Notes under the pieces: generated by a model | Database searches by the model: none | What the model was told of the DNA's origin: nothing | Seen by the model: the letters and a program-made list of their open reading frames with translations, nothing else | Part shown: positions 1 through 6,389 of the stretch, piece by piece | Layout: every line of letters begins with the position of its first letter | Numbering within the stretch: the first letter of the stretch is position 1 | Made by a program: the position numbers and the translations under genes | From: an uncultured bacterium | GTDB lineage: Bacteria; Bacillota; Clostridia; Oscillospirales; Ruminococcaceae | DNA length: 15,315 nucleotides | NCBI GenBank assembly: GCA_905214265.1 | Contig: CAJMLQ010000069.1 | Coordinates: 1-15,315 of the forward strand | Direction of reading: 5' to 3'

Positions 1-159
1 CTCCGGGCGAGTAGAAACCGGCGGTTCCGGCGAGGATGGAGCAGAAGATTCTGCGGGACCGCGCAGCAGGGAGGAAACTGCCCACGCGCAGACTCCAACG
101 AGGAGAAAATTCAGGAGGACGATTACGGCGGCGGCCGCTTTTCGCTGTTTACGTTTCAT
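1..159 (-). CDS. 5' end of a membrane-anchored protein of unknown function (partial)
   Basis: The reading frame starts at an ATG (159-157, minus strand) and stays open to the window edge, giving the first 53 residues. They form a basic stretch (MKRKQRKAAAA), one hydrophobic segment (about residues 12-31) and then a Ser/Pro/Glu-rich linker. That is the pattern of a type II membrane anchor or uncleaved signal peptide with an extracytoplasmic domain beyond the window. A GGAAAGG ribosome-binding site lies about 8 bases upstream. The gene is divergent from spoIIGA, and a sigma-A-like promoter at 343-371 points towards it. The family cannot be named from this fragment; cell-wall enzymes and lipoprotein-like secreted proteins often begin this way. 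Confidence 0.6.
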   Translation of the reverse strand, partial: MKRKQRKAAAAVIVLLNFLLVGVCAWAVSSLLRGPAESSAPSSPEPPVSTRPE

Positions 160-342
160 GGTGTGCTGCCTTTCCGGCCAGAAGGCCATTTGGGGTTTTA
201 AAAGAAGATTAACGATGCTGGAGATAGCTGGATGATGGCTGTAAGAGGCTGCCGTCCGGCCTTTTGCGTTTGCCGGAACCCTCGTTACAGGATGGAAGAC
301 GGCGTGTCCGCCGCTGTTTTGCGTCGGAAAAGCCTTGAGAGT

Positions 343-371
343 ATTATAGCACATCTGTCGGAAAAAGTCAG
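343..371 (-). promoter_or_regulatory. Sigma-A-like promoter for the leftward gene
   Basis: Read on the minus strand there is a -35 CTGACT (371-366), a 17-base spacer and a perfect -10 TATAAT (348-343) preceded by TGC, an extended -10. Transcription would begin near 336 and leave a leader of about 175 bases before the ATG at 159. The Spo0A-box-like repeat at 356-364 lies inside the spacer, so a protein bound there could repress this promoter. Confidence 0.45.
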
Positions 372-392
372 CCTGTCTGGTGGTTTCCGACA
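356..392. repeat. 9-bp perfect inverted repeat, Spo0A-box-like
   Basis: TGTCGGAAA (356-364) is exactly inverted as TTTCCGACA (384-392). A related CCGACA lies at 433-438 and a GTCGGAAAA at 323-331. The units resemble the Spo0A box (TGTCGAA consensus) with one extra G. Placement before a spoIIG promoter matches Spo0A control of that operon in Bacillus. Identity as Spo0A sites is inference. Confidence 0.4.
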
Positions 393-432
393 AAAAGGAG
401 CGCCGGATTTCGGGAGGAACAGCTTCCGGAAA

Positions 433-465
433 CCGACATATTTTTCCAGCCTTCCCGGATATAAT
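433..465 (+). promoter_or_regulatory. Candidate spoIIG promoter (sigma-A with wide spacer)
   Basis: A perfect TATAAT lies at 460-465. The best -35-like element is CCGACA at 433-438, 21 bases upstream. An over-long spacer of this kind is the known peculiarity of the Bacillus subtilis spoIIG promoter, where Spo0A bound next to the -35 compensates. The CCGACA overlaps the presumed -35, and the inverted-repeat units sit at about -80 and -115. A start near 472 leaves a short leader to spoIIGA. Confidence 0.45.
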
Positions 466-514
466 GGTAGTATCGGACACGGGACAGGGGGGATGATTCA
501 TTGTTACGATCTAT

Positions 515-1429
515 GTGGACGTTCTGATCGCGCTGAATCTCTACATCACCTGGTTCCTGCTCCTGGCTGCGGAGCGGCTGGCGGAAAGCCGGAGCCCCGC
601 CTGGCGGAGGGGATTGGCCTCTCTGGCAGGGGGAGTCGCCTCCCTGACCATTCTGTTGCCGGAACTGCCCTTTCCGGTACTGCTTCTGGAAAAGCTGGGG
701 CTGGCGGCGGCCATCACCTGGATTGCAGGGGGATACGGCGGGTGGCGCCGGTTCTGCAAGCGGATGGGGTTCTTTTTCGGAGCCAACTTTCTGTTTGCGG
801 GGTGCATGATCGCCCTTTGGCTGATTGCCGCACCCCCGCGGCTCACCATCCGTAACGGTACGGTCTATTATCACATCCCAGCGCTGACCCTGGCACTTTC
901 CACCATTTTTGCCTATGGCGCGGTCCGGCTGCTCGTCTTTTTCCGGGAGCGAAGGGTTCCGGAAAGGCTGGTATACCGGGCTGAAATCGAGTTGGGCGGA
1001 AAAAAGACGGCGTGCAGCGTGTTTTTAGACACGGGAAACCGTCTGCGGGGTCCGGGAGGGCTGCCGGTGGTCCTCTGCCAGAGGGAGCTGCTGGAGGGAA
1101 TGGTTCCCACAGAGATTCTGGGGGTTCTGGCTTCTCCGGAAAAGGCGGCGGCTCTCATCGGAACCGGGTGGGAGACCCGGCTGCGGTTTCTGCCCTGTGA
1201 ATCGGTGGGGGGAACGCGGATGCTCTGCGGCCTGGAACCGGACGCATTCCGGCCGGAGGGAAGCGACGCGGTACCCTGCATTTTGGCCTTGGCGGGACAG
1301 CGGCTGTCGGACGGGGAGTATCAGGCGGTGTCGGGTCCGATGGAATTTTCAGCGGCGGACGTTCCAAATGCCGGACAGGAAAGGAAACGCCTATGCTCAA
1401 CCGAAAGGAATGGACGCAATCATGTTTAA
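515..1429 (+). CDS. spoIIGA: Sporulation sigma-E factor-processing peptidase SpoIIGA
   Basis: Membrane aspartic protease that removes the pro-peptide of sigma-E in the mother cell after a signal from the forespore. The N-terminal half has about five hydrophobic segments (roughly residues 1-20, 33-50, 52-71, 82-105 and 121-143). The C-terminal half is the protease domain, with the signature VFLDTGN and catalytic Asp at residue 172 (counted from the GTG). At 304 residues it is close to the usual ~300. The stop (1427-1429) overlaps the sigE start, so the two are translationally coupled. The start is uncertain. GTG at 515 is the first standard start codon, but the frame continues upstream as IVTIYVDV, and family members normally begin M-x-IYVDV. 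The G-rich ribosome-binding site at 486-492 fits an ATT start at 500 (7-base gap) better than the GTG (22-base gap). Confidence 0.93.
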   Translation: MDVLIALNLYITWFLLLAAERLAESRSPAWRRGLASLAGGVASLTILLPELPFPVLLLEKLGLAAAITWIAGGYGGWRRFCKRMGFFFGANFLFAGCMIALWLIAAPPRLTIRNGTVYYHIPALTLALSTIFAYGAVRLLVFFRERRVPERLVYRAEIELGGKKTACSVFLDTGNRLRGPGGLPVVLCQRELLEGMVPTEILGVLASPEKAAALIGTGWETRLRFLPCESVGGTRMLCGLEPDAFRPEGSDAVPCILALAGQRLSDGEYQAVSGPMEFSAADVPNAGQERKRLCSTERNGRNHV

Positions 1430-2141
1430 CGCAGGGAAAAGAGCGCTCAGTCGGTTTGCTGGATGGCTGCTGAGCAAAATCGGGTGGCAGGCCCGATGCG
1501 ATTACATAAACGGTCCGCAGACCCTTCCTCCGCCCCTCAGCCGGGAAGAGGAACGCCGGGCCTTTGAGAAACTTTCCACCGACCCGGGTGCGGCGCGGAA
1601 TACGCTGATCACCCACAATCTGCGGCTGGTAGTATACATCGCACGGAAATTTGAAAGCACGGGCATCAACATCGAGGACCTGATCTCCATCGGAACCATC
1701 GGGCTGATCAAGGCGGTCAACACCTTTTCGCCGGAAAAGAACATCAAGCTGGCAACCTACGCCTCCCGCTGCATTGAAAACGAGATTTTGATGTATCTGC
1801 GGAAAAGCAGCCGGCAGAAGGAGGAGGTGTCTCTGGATGAGCCGTTGAACGTGGACTGGGACGGAAATGAGCTGCTGCTGTCAGACATCCTGGGGACGGA
1901 GGAGGACAGCATCCACCGGGAGATGGAGAACGAGGCGGAACGGTCGGTGCTGAACCGCTGCATCGAGTCCCTGGACAGCCGGGAGAAGCTGATCATGCAG
2001 CTCCGCTTTGGGCTTAGCGGCCAGCCGGAGCAGACGCAGAAGGAGGTCGCCGACCGGATCGGCATCTCCCAATCGTATATTTCCCGCCTGGAGAAGCGGA
2101 TTATCAAACGGCTGCGAGGGGAAATGGAGCGGCAGTTCTAA
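1422..2141 (+). CDS. sigE: RNA polymerase sporulation sigma factor SigE (pro-sigma-E)
   Basis: Early mother-cell sigma factor of the sigma-70 family. From ATG 1422 it has 239 residues, the same length I recall for the Bacillus protein. An amphipathic pro-sequence of about 27 residues (MFNAGKRALSRFAGWLL...) is followed by the conserved TLPPPLS. Region 2 is almost invariant (NLRLVVYIARKF, INIEDLISIGTIGLIKAVN, LATYASRCIENEILMYLR). Region 4 carries the helix-turn-helix (KEVADRIGISQSYISRLEKRIIKRL). The start at 1422 overlaps the spoIIGA stop by 8 bases and has AAAGGA 12-17 bases upstream; an in-frame ATG at 1410 would lie on top of that site and is less likely. Upstream and downstream cohesion suggests a spoIIGA-sigE operon under the promoter at 433-465. 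No sigG follows. Confidence 0.95.
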   Translation: MFNAGKRALSRFAGWLLSKIGWQARCDYINGPQTLPPPLSREEERRAFEKLSTDPGAARNTLITHNLRLVVYIARKFESTGINIEDLISIGTIGLIKAVNTFSPEKNIKLATYASRCIENEILMYLRKSSRQKEEVSLDEPLNVDWDGNELLLSDILGTEEDSIHREMENEAERSVLNRCIESLDSREKLIMQLRFGLSGQPEQTQKEVADRIGISQSYISRLEKRIIKRLRGEMERQF

Positions 2142-2171
2142 AAAGTTCCCCCGCCTTTTGAAACTACGATG

Positions 2172-2208
2172 AAATCCCGGGAAGTCTCGTAAAACCTCCC
2201 CGGGATTT
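2172..2208 (+). terminator. Intrinsic terminator after sigE, between convergent genes
   Basis: A perfect 10-bp stem, AAATCCCGGG (2172-2181) with CCCGGGATTT (2199-2208), encloses a 17-base loop and ends in a T run. It lies 30 bases after the sigE stop and just before the stop of the convergent leftward gene, so it may act in both directions. Confidence 0.8.
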
Positions 2209-2210
2209 TG

Positions 2211-2462
2211 TCAGGACTGATTTTTGCGGAGAATGGCGCTGCACTTGGAACGGTCCATTCGGGGACAAAGGCACAGGGCCAAAACTCCGGCTGTTATGCC
2301 GCCGATCAGCTTCGAAAGCACATAAGCAGGGATAATAGTATCCTTTGCCGCAGAGACAAAGGCCAGCTGACCGCCAAAAACAAAGGCGCCGCTGACGGCG
2401 AAGGCGGCGTTGAGCACCTTTCCGCGGCGATCCATCCGCTCAAACACTGCTGCCATGGCTAG
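2211..2462 (-). pseudogene. eutH: 3' fragment of eutH (ethanolamine permease)
   Basis: The C-terminal ~80 codons of eutH, in frame with the truncated gene above. Key matches to the family are ERMDRRGKVLNAAFAVS, then AFVFGG-LAF, and YVLSKLIGGITAGVLAL. A complete EutH has about 370-410 residues and ten or more membrane helices; only the last two are here. The usual FGDHLGF motif reads FGGQLAF. No other eut gene is in the window. The breakpoint lies near 2450-2465, where the codons for SYPSLAMAA could belong to either parent. Confidence 0.7.
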
Positions 2463-3032
2463 GCTGGGGTAGCTGGGAGAGATATTGTCGGCGTAGTTGT
2501 TAAGGTCGGCGATGATCCGGCTCTCATAGGGGACCATGCAGGAGTAGACTTTCAGGCGGATGGCAAACTCCTTTTCCGTCTGATTGGCTCGGACGCGGAG
2601 AGTCCCCTCGTAGCGGCCCTTCCGTGCAGCCTCCGGGACAAAAAGATCGATCCAGAGAGCACCGGCCTTCTGCCCGGCGTGGTACTCCGGCTCCAGGGGG
2701 ACCCGGAAGTCCAGGCTGCACTTGCTGTAGGGCAGGAGCATATCCGGCATAAAAGCCCCTTCGATGCGGTGAAACCATTCGATAAAGACCTCGTAGTCCG
2801 CCGGGATGCTGCCGGAGGGACCGGTAAGGTGCGTGAAGGAGATGCCAAAATCCGTGAGGGTCTCGCCGGATTCCATTTCGGTTATCAGCTGGAAGAAAAC
2901 CATCTGGTTCCGGGCGCTGAACAGGAAAATTTCGGTGTCGTATTTTTCAAAACCTTCGCGGAACTCCTTCTCGGCGAAATCCGCAGTTTCGCCGTCGATA
3001 CGGCAGTAATCGGAAAGCAGGTACAGCTTCAT
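2211..3032 (-). CDS. Chimeric ORF: truncated GH123/DUF4091-like N-terminus fused to EutH C-terminus
   Basis: A 273-residue open frame of two unrelated halves. Residues 1 to ~190 are paralogous to the first ~193 residues of the intact protein at 9422-11233: shared LSDYCRIDG/FSDCLRIDG, LTGP-G-I, WFHR--G---PD-LLP, GA-W--L-VPE and NNYAD. This is the beta-rich N-terminal domain of GH123/DUF4091-like proteins. From about residue 193 the sequence becomes the last ~80 residues of the ethanolamine permease EutH (MDRRGKV-N-AFAVS-AF-FG, KLIGGITAGVLAL), with two membrane helices. The catalytic barrel of the glycosidase half is missing. The ATG overlaps the TGA of the upstream GAF-like gene (ATGA), so translation is coupled. 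The product is probably non-functional. Confidence 0.75.
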   Translation of the reverse strand: MKLYLLSDYCRIDGETADFAEKEFREGFEKYDTEIFLFSARNQMVFFQLITEMESGETLTDFGISFTHLTGPSGSIPADYEVFIEWFHRIEGAFMPDMLLPYSKCSLDFRVPLEPEYHAGQKAGALWIDLFVPEAARKGRYEGTLRVRANQTEKEFAIRLKVYSCMVPYESRIIADLNNYADNISPSYPSLAMAAVFERMDRRGKVLNAAFAVSGAFVFGGQLAFVSAAKDTIIPAYVLSKLIGGITAGVLALCLCPRMDRSKCSAILRKNQS

Positions 3033-3514
3033 TCGTCATCCTCCTTTTGGCGGAGTTCCACAAACATATCCCGGCAGCTGACGTCCACCTTTTCAGTTTT
3101 GCCGACAAGAAACTCCAGGGCGCCGACAATGTCGCCATCGCTGTTCCGGACGGGGGCATAGCAGGAAAAAACGCCGCCTTCCCGGTCCAGACGGTTGGTT
3201 TCCCCTTTGGACAGGGTTCTGCGAAGGCAATCGTTCAGGTAGCGGCGCTTGCAGCCTTCGCAGGGCAAGGAATTTCCGGCCACCAGAGGTGCGCCTACCT
3301 GGGGATTGGTGGGATAGGCTTGCCAGAGAATGGCGGAGACGTCTAGCTCTTCGGAAATTTCTTCGATTTTTGTTAAGGTCCGCTTCAGCCGGTAAAAACG
3401 GGCGAAGTCATAGTCGGTGTGGCCGCTGCGGTCCAATAGAACGTACTCCAAGTCGTCCCCGTCCAGGAATTTCAGGGCGATTCGGAGGATGGTTTCAATG
3501 GATAAGGTTTCCAT
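3029..3514 (-). CDS. Small GAF-like (sensor-fold) protein, paralogue of the 8965-9411 gene
   Basis: A 161-residue soluble protein with no signal peptide or DNA-binding motif. Its C-terminal half has a GAF/PAS-like pattern: a late strand pair YAPVRNSDGDIVGALEFL (about residues 119-136) such as closes ligand-binding GAF domains. The N-terminal part is helical with a conserved FLDGD-LE--LLDR-GH-DYDF block (residues 17-37). It shares these blocks, ILWQ and VAGNSLP-EG with the protein at 8965. Unlike that paralogue it has a Cys cluster at C85, C88 and C96. The start has AGGAGG 4 bases upstream. It follows lplA behind a terminator hairpin and overlaps the next gene by ATGA. In both copies this gene stands immediately before a DUF4091-like gene, which suggests a functional link. 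Function unknown. Confidence 0.75.
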   Translation of the reverse strand: METLSIETILRIALKFLDGDDLEYVLLDRSGHTDYDFARFYRLKRTLTKIEEISEELDVSAILWQAYPTNPQVGAPLVAGNSLPCEGCKRRYLNDCLRRTLSKGETNRLDREGGVFSCYAPVRNSDGDIVGALEFLVGKTEKVDVSCRDMFVELRQKEDDE

Positions 3515-3532
3515 GGGGCCTCCTTTATCTTG

Positions 3533-3561
3533 AAAAAATGGGCCCCGCGGAAACGGGGCCC
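3533..3561 (-). terminator. Intrinsic terminator or attenuator between lplA and the GAF-like gene
   Basis: Read leftward, GGGCCCCG (3561-3554) pairs perfectly with CGGGGCCC (3547-3540) around a 6-base loop and is followed by ATTTTTTC. It lies 17 bases beyond the lplA stop and 19 bases before the next start. It would make the binding-protein transcript more abundant than the downstream genes, a common arrangement in sugar ABC operons. Confidence 0.8.
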
Positions 3562-3578
3562 GGCTGTCATTTATGGAG

Positions 3579-4384
3579 CTATTTGAGTTTTTCCCAAGCG
3601 GCGTTTCCGCGTTCGATCAATTTCTTGCCGCCGGCTGCCATCCAGTCCGCGAGCATGGCGTCCCAGTTGGCGTCAAAGTCTGCGGCGGGCTCTACAATGG
3701 CTTTGGTACGCCCCTGGATCTCGATATCCACCAGCTTCTGGTCCACGGTGATGGACTGGTCAATGGAAACCTGGAAGGGAAAGACCTGCGCGTACTGGGC
3801 GTTTACGACTTTCAGATTGCCAAAAGGAGTGCCAAGGTTGTCGGGAATGTTCCAAAGCTCCTGCTTGGGGTAAGCAACGTCAAAATCATAGCCATTTTCC
3901 TTCATGGGGATGTACCCGCCGGAATAGTTGGGGCCGCCCCAGGACAGCGGATAGCCGTAGCCGTAGTCTGCTGTGTTCCAGTCTTTGGACATTTCCTCTT
4001 TGTTGACGTCGAAATCCTTGATACCGTCCTGCTCGGAAACGGTAGTGTAATGGATGCCTTCAATGCCGTAAGCGGTAATGGTGCGGCCTTCTTCCGTCAG
4101 GGACCACTCTAAGAAGTCCAGACCTTTTCCGGGTTGGAGCAGGCCTTAGGAATGATGTGGTAGCCCCAGCAGCTGCAGTTGACGAAGGAGCGGGCAATGT
4201 AGCCGAAAGTATTGGAGCCATAGGGCTCGGAGACGAAAAGGATCCGGTCGGAGTCTGGATCGATTCCCCGGAGTCCTGGAACCAGCGGATCTTCACGGGG
4301 GCGTCGCCGCAGGTTTTTCCACCGTTTTAACCGTTATCGCCGCAGCCGGAGGCCAGGACAGCCATCGTAGAGGCGGCGAGAACA
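3579..4384 (-). pseudogene. lplA: Broken lipoprotein substrate-binding protein of an oligosaccharide ABC transporter (LplA type)
   Basis: Extracellular sugar-binding lipoprotein (family 1 type), reduced to pieces. The frame begins inside the signal peptide (AVLAASTMAVLASGCGDNG, a lipobox with Cys), continuous with the end of lplC, so the true start has been deleted. A TAA follows at 4327-4329, then PVKIRWFQDSGES. Near 4262 the sequence jumps, with a frame change, to the C-terminal region (RILFVSEPYGSNTFGYIARSF). A missing base near 4121 turns KVLDFLEWSLTEEG out of frame. From there to the TAG at 3579 the C-terminus is open and normal (...ANWDAMLADWMAAGGKKLIE). About 265 codons remain of the ~550 usual for the family, so roughly half is deleted. 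It is flanked by its permease genes. Confidence 0.8.
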
Positions 4385-5021
4385 GCGGAGAAGTAATCGT
4401 TCTAGTAGCCCACCGCGTAAAAGAGGGAAATGGCGGCTAATACAGGTTTGGAAAGGGGGAGCACGATGCGGAAAAGAATCTGTAGATCATTGTAACCGTC
4501 AATTTTCGCGGCCTCTTCCAAGCTGGGGGGATCGAAGTGAAAAAGTTTTTCATCAGGATCATGTTGTAGGTGCTGATGGCGCCGGGAATGGTCAACGCCC
4601 AGATGGTGTTGGTCATATGAAGTTTGGTGATGAGGATGTAGGAAGGTGCCAGACCACCGCTGAAAAACATAGTGACGATGAAAATGCGGAAGAGAATCTT
4701 CCTTCCGGGGAGTCCCTCCTTGGAGAGGGCATAGCCGCCAATAGTGGTGAGCAGCATGCTGATCAGGGTGCCGGTGACAGTGATCCGGACGCTGGCCCAG
4801 AGGGACGTCAACATTTCTTTGGATTTGAGCAGGGCACGCTGATACTCCTGAAGGGTGAAGCTGGTGGGAATCAGGTGGAAGGGATCGTTGATATAGGCAC
4901 TGTAGGTGGAAGTGGAGATAACAGAGATATACCACATGGGAATAAAAATGATCAGGCCCACCAGAACGATAAAGACGATGTTGAACACGTCAAAGGCGTT
5001 GAATTTGCTTTTGATTGCCAT
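4385..5021 (-). pseudogene. lplC: Broken carbohydrate ABC transporter permease (LplC/YtcP type)
   Basis: Inner-membrane permease of the MalG-like class. It starts at 5021 (MAIKSKFNAFDVFN...) behind a GGAGG site and is normal up to KNFFTSIPP. There a run of six G on the plus strand (4525-4530), where seven are needed, shifts the frame. The EAA loop (SLEEAAKIDGYNDLQILFRIVLPLSKP) continues in the next frame. A TAG at 4402-4404 then stands where the family has Trp in VGYWNDYFSA. Just after FSA (about 4385) the sequence changes to the signal peptide of lplA, so the last ~75 codons and the gene junction are deleted. Second gene of the leftward operon, 18 bases after lplB. Confidence 0.85.
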
Positions 5022-5039
5022 AAATCCCGCCTCCTTTCG

Positions 5040-6011
5040 TCAGTAAATGCTTTCGTCGCTGAGCTTTTTGGACAAGGTGTTGGCCAGCAGGAGCATGGCG
5101 GTGCAGATTAGGGAATTAAACAGCCCGATAGCGGAAGCGTAGCTAAACTGATTGTTTTTGGTGACGACACGGTAAACATAGGTGTCGATGATGTCGCCGG
5201 TCTCCATGACCAGAGGATTGCTGAGGTTGAAGACCTGGTCGAATCCGGAGCGCAGGACGCTGCCGGCCAGCAGGATCATCTGAATGGCGATGACGCTGCG
5301 GAGGGCAGGAAGGGTGATGTGCCAGGTCCGCTGGAAGCGGTTGGCGCCGTCCACATAGGCGGCCTCATAGAGGTTCGCGTCAACACTGGACATGGAGGCT
5401 AGGTAGATGATCATGCCCCAGCCGGCCTCCTTTCAGATATTGGTAATAACCAAAAGGCCGCGAAAGGTTTTGGCGGTAATGAGATTCGGCGGCATTTCGG
5501 AGCCGAAAAGCCTGGCAAAAGCAGCCAAAAGACCGGTGTCTGGATTGACGAAGGTGACGATGATCGAAGCGACAATGACCCAGGAGAGAAAATGGGGAAG
5601 ATAGAGAAGTGTCTGGGTAAATTTTCTCACTAGGGGAGAGCGGAGTTCGTTGATGAGGATGGAAAGAATGATGGGAATCGGAAATTCGAAAATGATCCGG
5701 TAAACCGCCAGGATGGCGCTGTTGCGAAAGGCCCGCCAGAACAGCGTATCGTCAAACAGGGTGCGGAAGTGTTGCAGCCCGACAAAGGGACTGCGGAAAA
5801 CGCCGCGGGACATGCTGTAATCCTGGAAAGCCGTGATGACGCCGTACATCGGTCCATAGCAGAAAATGATGTACCAGGCGAGGACGGGAAGCAGCATCAG
5901 ATAAAAGTATTTGTAGCTCTTGATGGTTCGCCAGAGAACCGCGCTCCTGGACTTGGAACGGGGTTTTTCCGTCGGCCGTCCGGCAGATGCAGCCACTTTT
6001 CCAGTTGGCAT
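5040..6011 (-). pseudogene. lplB: Carbohydrate ABC transporter permease (LplB/YteP type) with one nonsense codon
   Basis: MalF-like permease, first gene of the leftward operon. ATG 6011 has AAGGAG 8 bases upstream. The N-terminal part is typical (YFYLMLLPVLAWYIIFCYGPMYGVITAFQDYS). A TGA at 5433-5435 interrupts NI-KEAGWGMIIYL, where the family has Trp (NIWKEAGWG). The same frame then continues to the normal end at 5040, with the EAA motif EAAYVDGANRFQRTWHITLP. Read through, the protein would have 323 residues, the expected length. A TGG-to-TGA change alone explains the lesion; the rest looks intact. TGA is clearly a stop elsewhere in this genome, so this is a true nonsense codon or a sequencing error, not an alternative code. 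Confidence 0.88.
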
Positions 6012-6052
6012 ATTCTCAACTCCTTACGTTTGGAAATGTCTCCGATATCTGT

Positions 6053-6081
6053 ATTTTATCATCCGGCGTCTTTCCTGAAAA
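6053..6081 (-). promoter_or_regulatory. Weak sigma-A-like promoter candidate for lplBCA
   Basis: On the minus strand TTTTCA (6081-6076), a 17-base spacer and TAAAAT (6058-6053) lie about 45 bases before the lplB start. The -10 is good and the -35 poor, as expected for an activator-dependent promoter. Confidence 0.3.
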
Positions 6082-6090
6082 CGTCCGAAG

Positions 6091-6191
6091 CTTAACATTT
6101 GCTCCAGTTTTTTAACTGCAATGTGCAAAATAAACAAAAAAGTACCCGCTCCAAAACTTTGGTTCCCGGTTTCGGAGCGTTGTGTGTTAAG
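6091..6191. repeat. Long-range imperfect inverted repeat in the divergent intergenic region
   Basis: CTTAACA-TTT-GCTCC (6091-6105) reappears inverted as GGAGC-GTTGTG-TGTTAAG (6174-6191), with about 70 bases between. The spacers inside the arms differ by three bases. It could be a pair of operator half-sites for an AraC-type activator serving both operons, or chance. The 6012-6378 stretch otherwise holds promoter-like AT-rich sequence and a possible small ORF. Confidence 0.25.
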
Positions 6192-6266
6192 TGGTGGGCT
6201 GCTTCCCGGAAGCGGCGGACAATTAGACGGCAGATCGCCGTGCTGTCCGCCTGGGAGCAAAAGCGA

Positions 6267-6389
6267 ATGCAGGATGAAGAAGCGCGCGAACAGTTTTCAC
6301 TTCTGCGGGATTATTTTGGATTCCTTCAGGAAAACGGTTTTCTTTCCTGGCGGGTTTGTGAGAAAGGATGCGGATTGCATGGCGTATGA
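6267..6389 (+). CDS. Possible small ORF coupled to the DUF6067 gene
   Basis: A 40-residue frame (MQDEEAREQFSLLRDYFGFLQENG...GCGLHGV) with GGGAG 9 bases upstream of its ATG. Its stop (6387-6389) lies between two candidate starts of the next gene (6379 and 6391), as in translational coupling. The frame is open further upstream and the amino-acid pattern (charged helix) looks like genuine coding sequence. It may instead be the tail of a lost gene. No family recognised. Confidence 0.3.
   Translation: MQDEEAREQFSLLRDYFGFLQENGFLSWRVCEKGCGLHGV

Noticed and set aside
232..855. 207-codon plus-strand ORF
   Set aside because: Out of frame with spoIIGA, which has catalytic and membrane signatures; the upstream part covers the promoter region.
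1197..1421. Longer sigE start upstream of 1422
   Set aside because: This segment lies inside spoIIGA in another frame and has no homology to sigma-E; the family pro-sequence starts at 1422.
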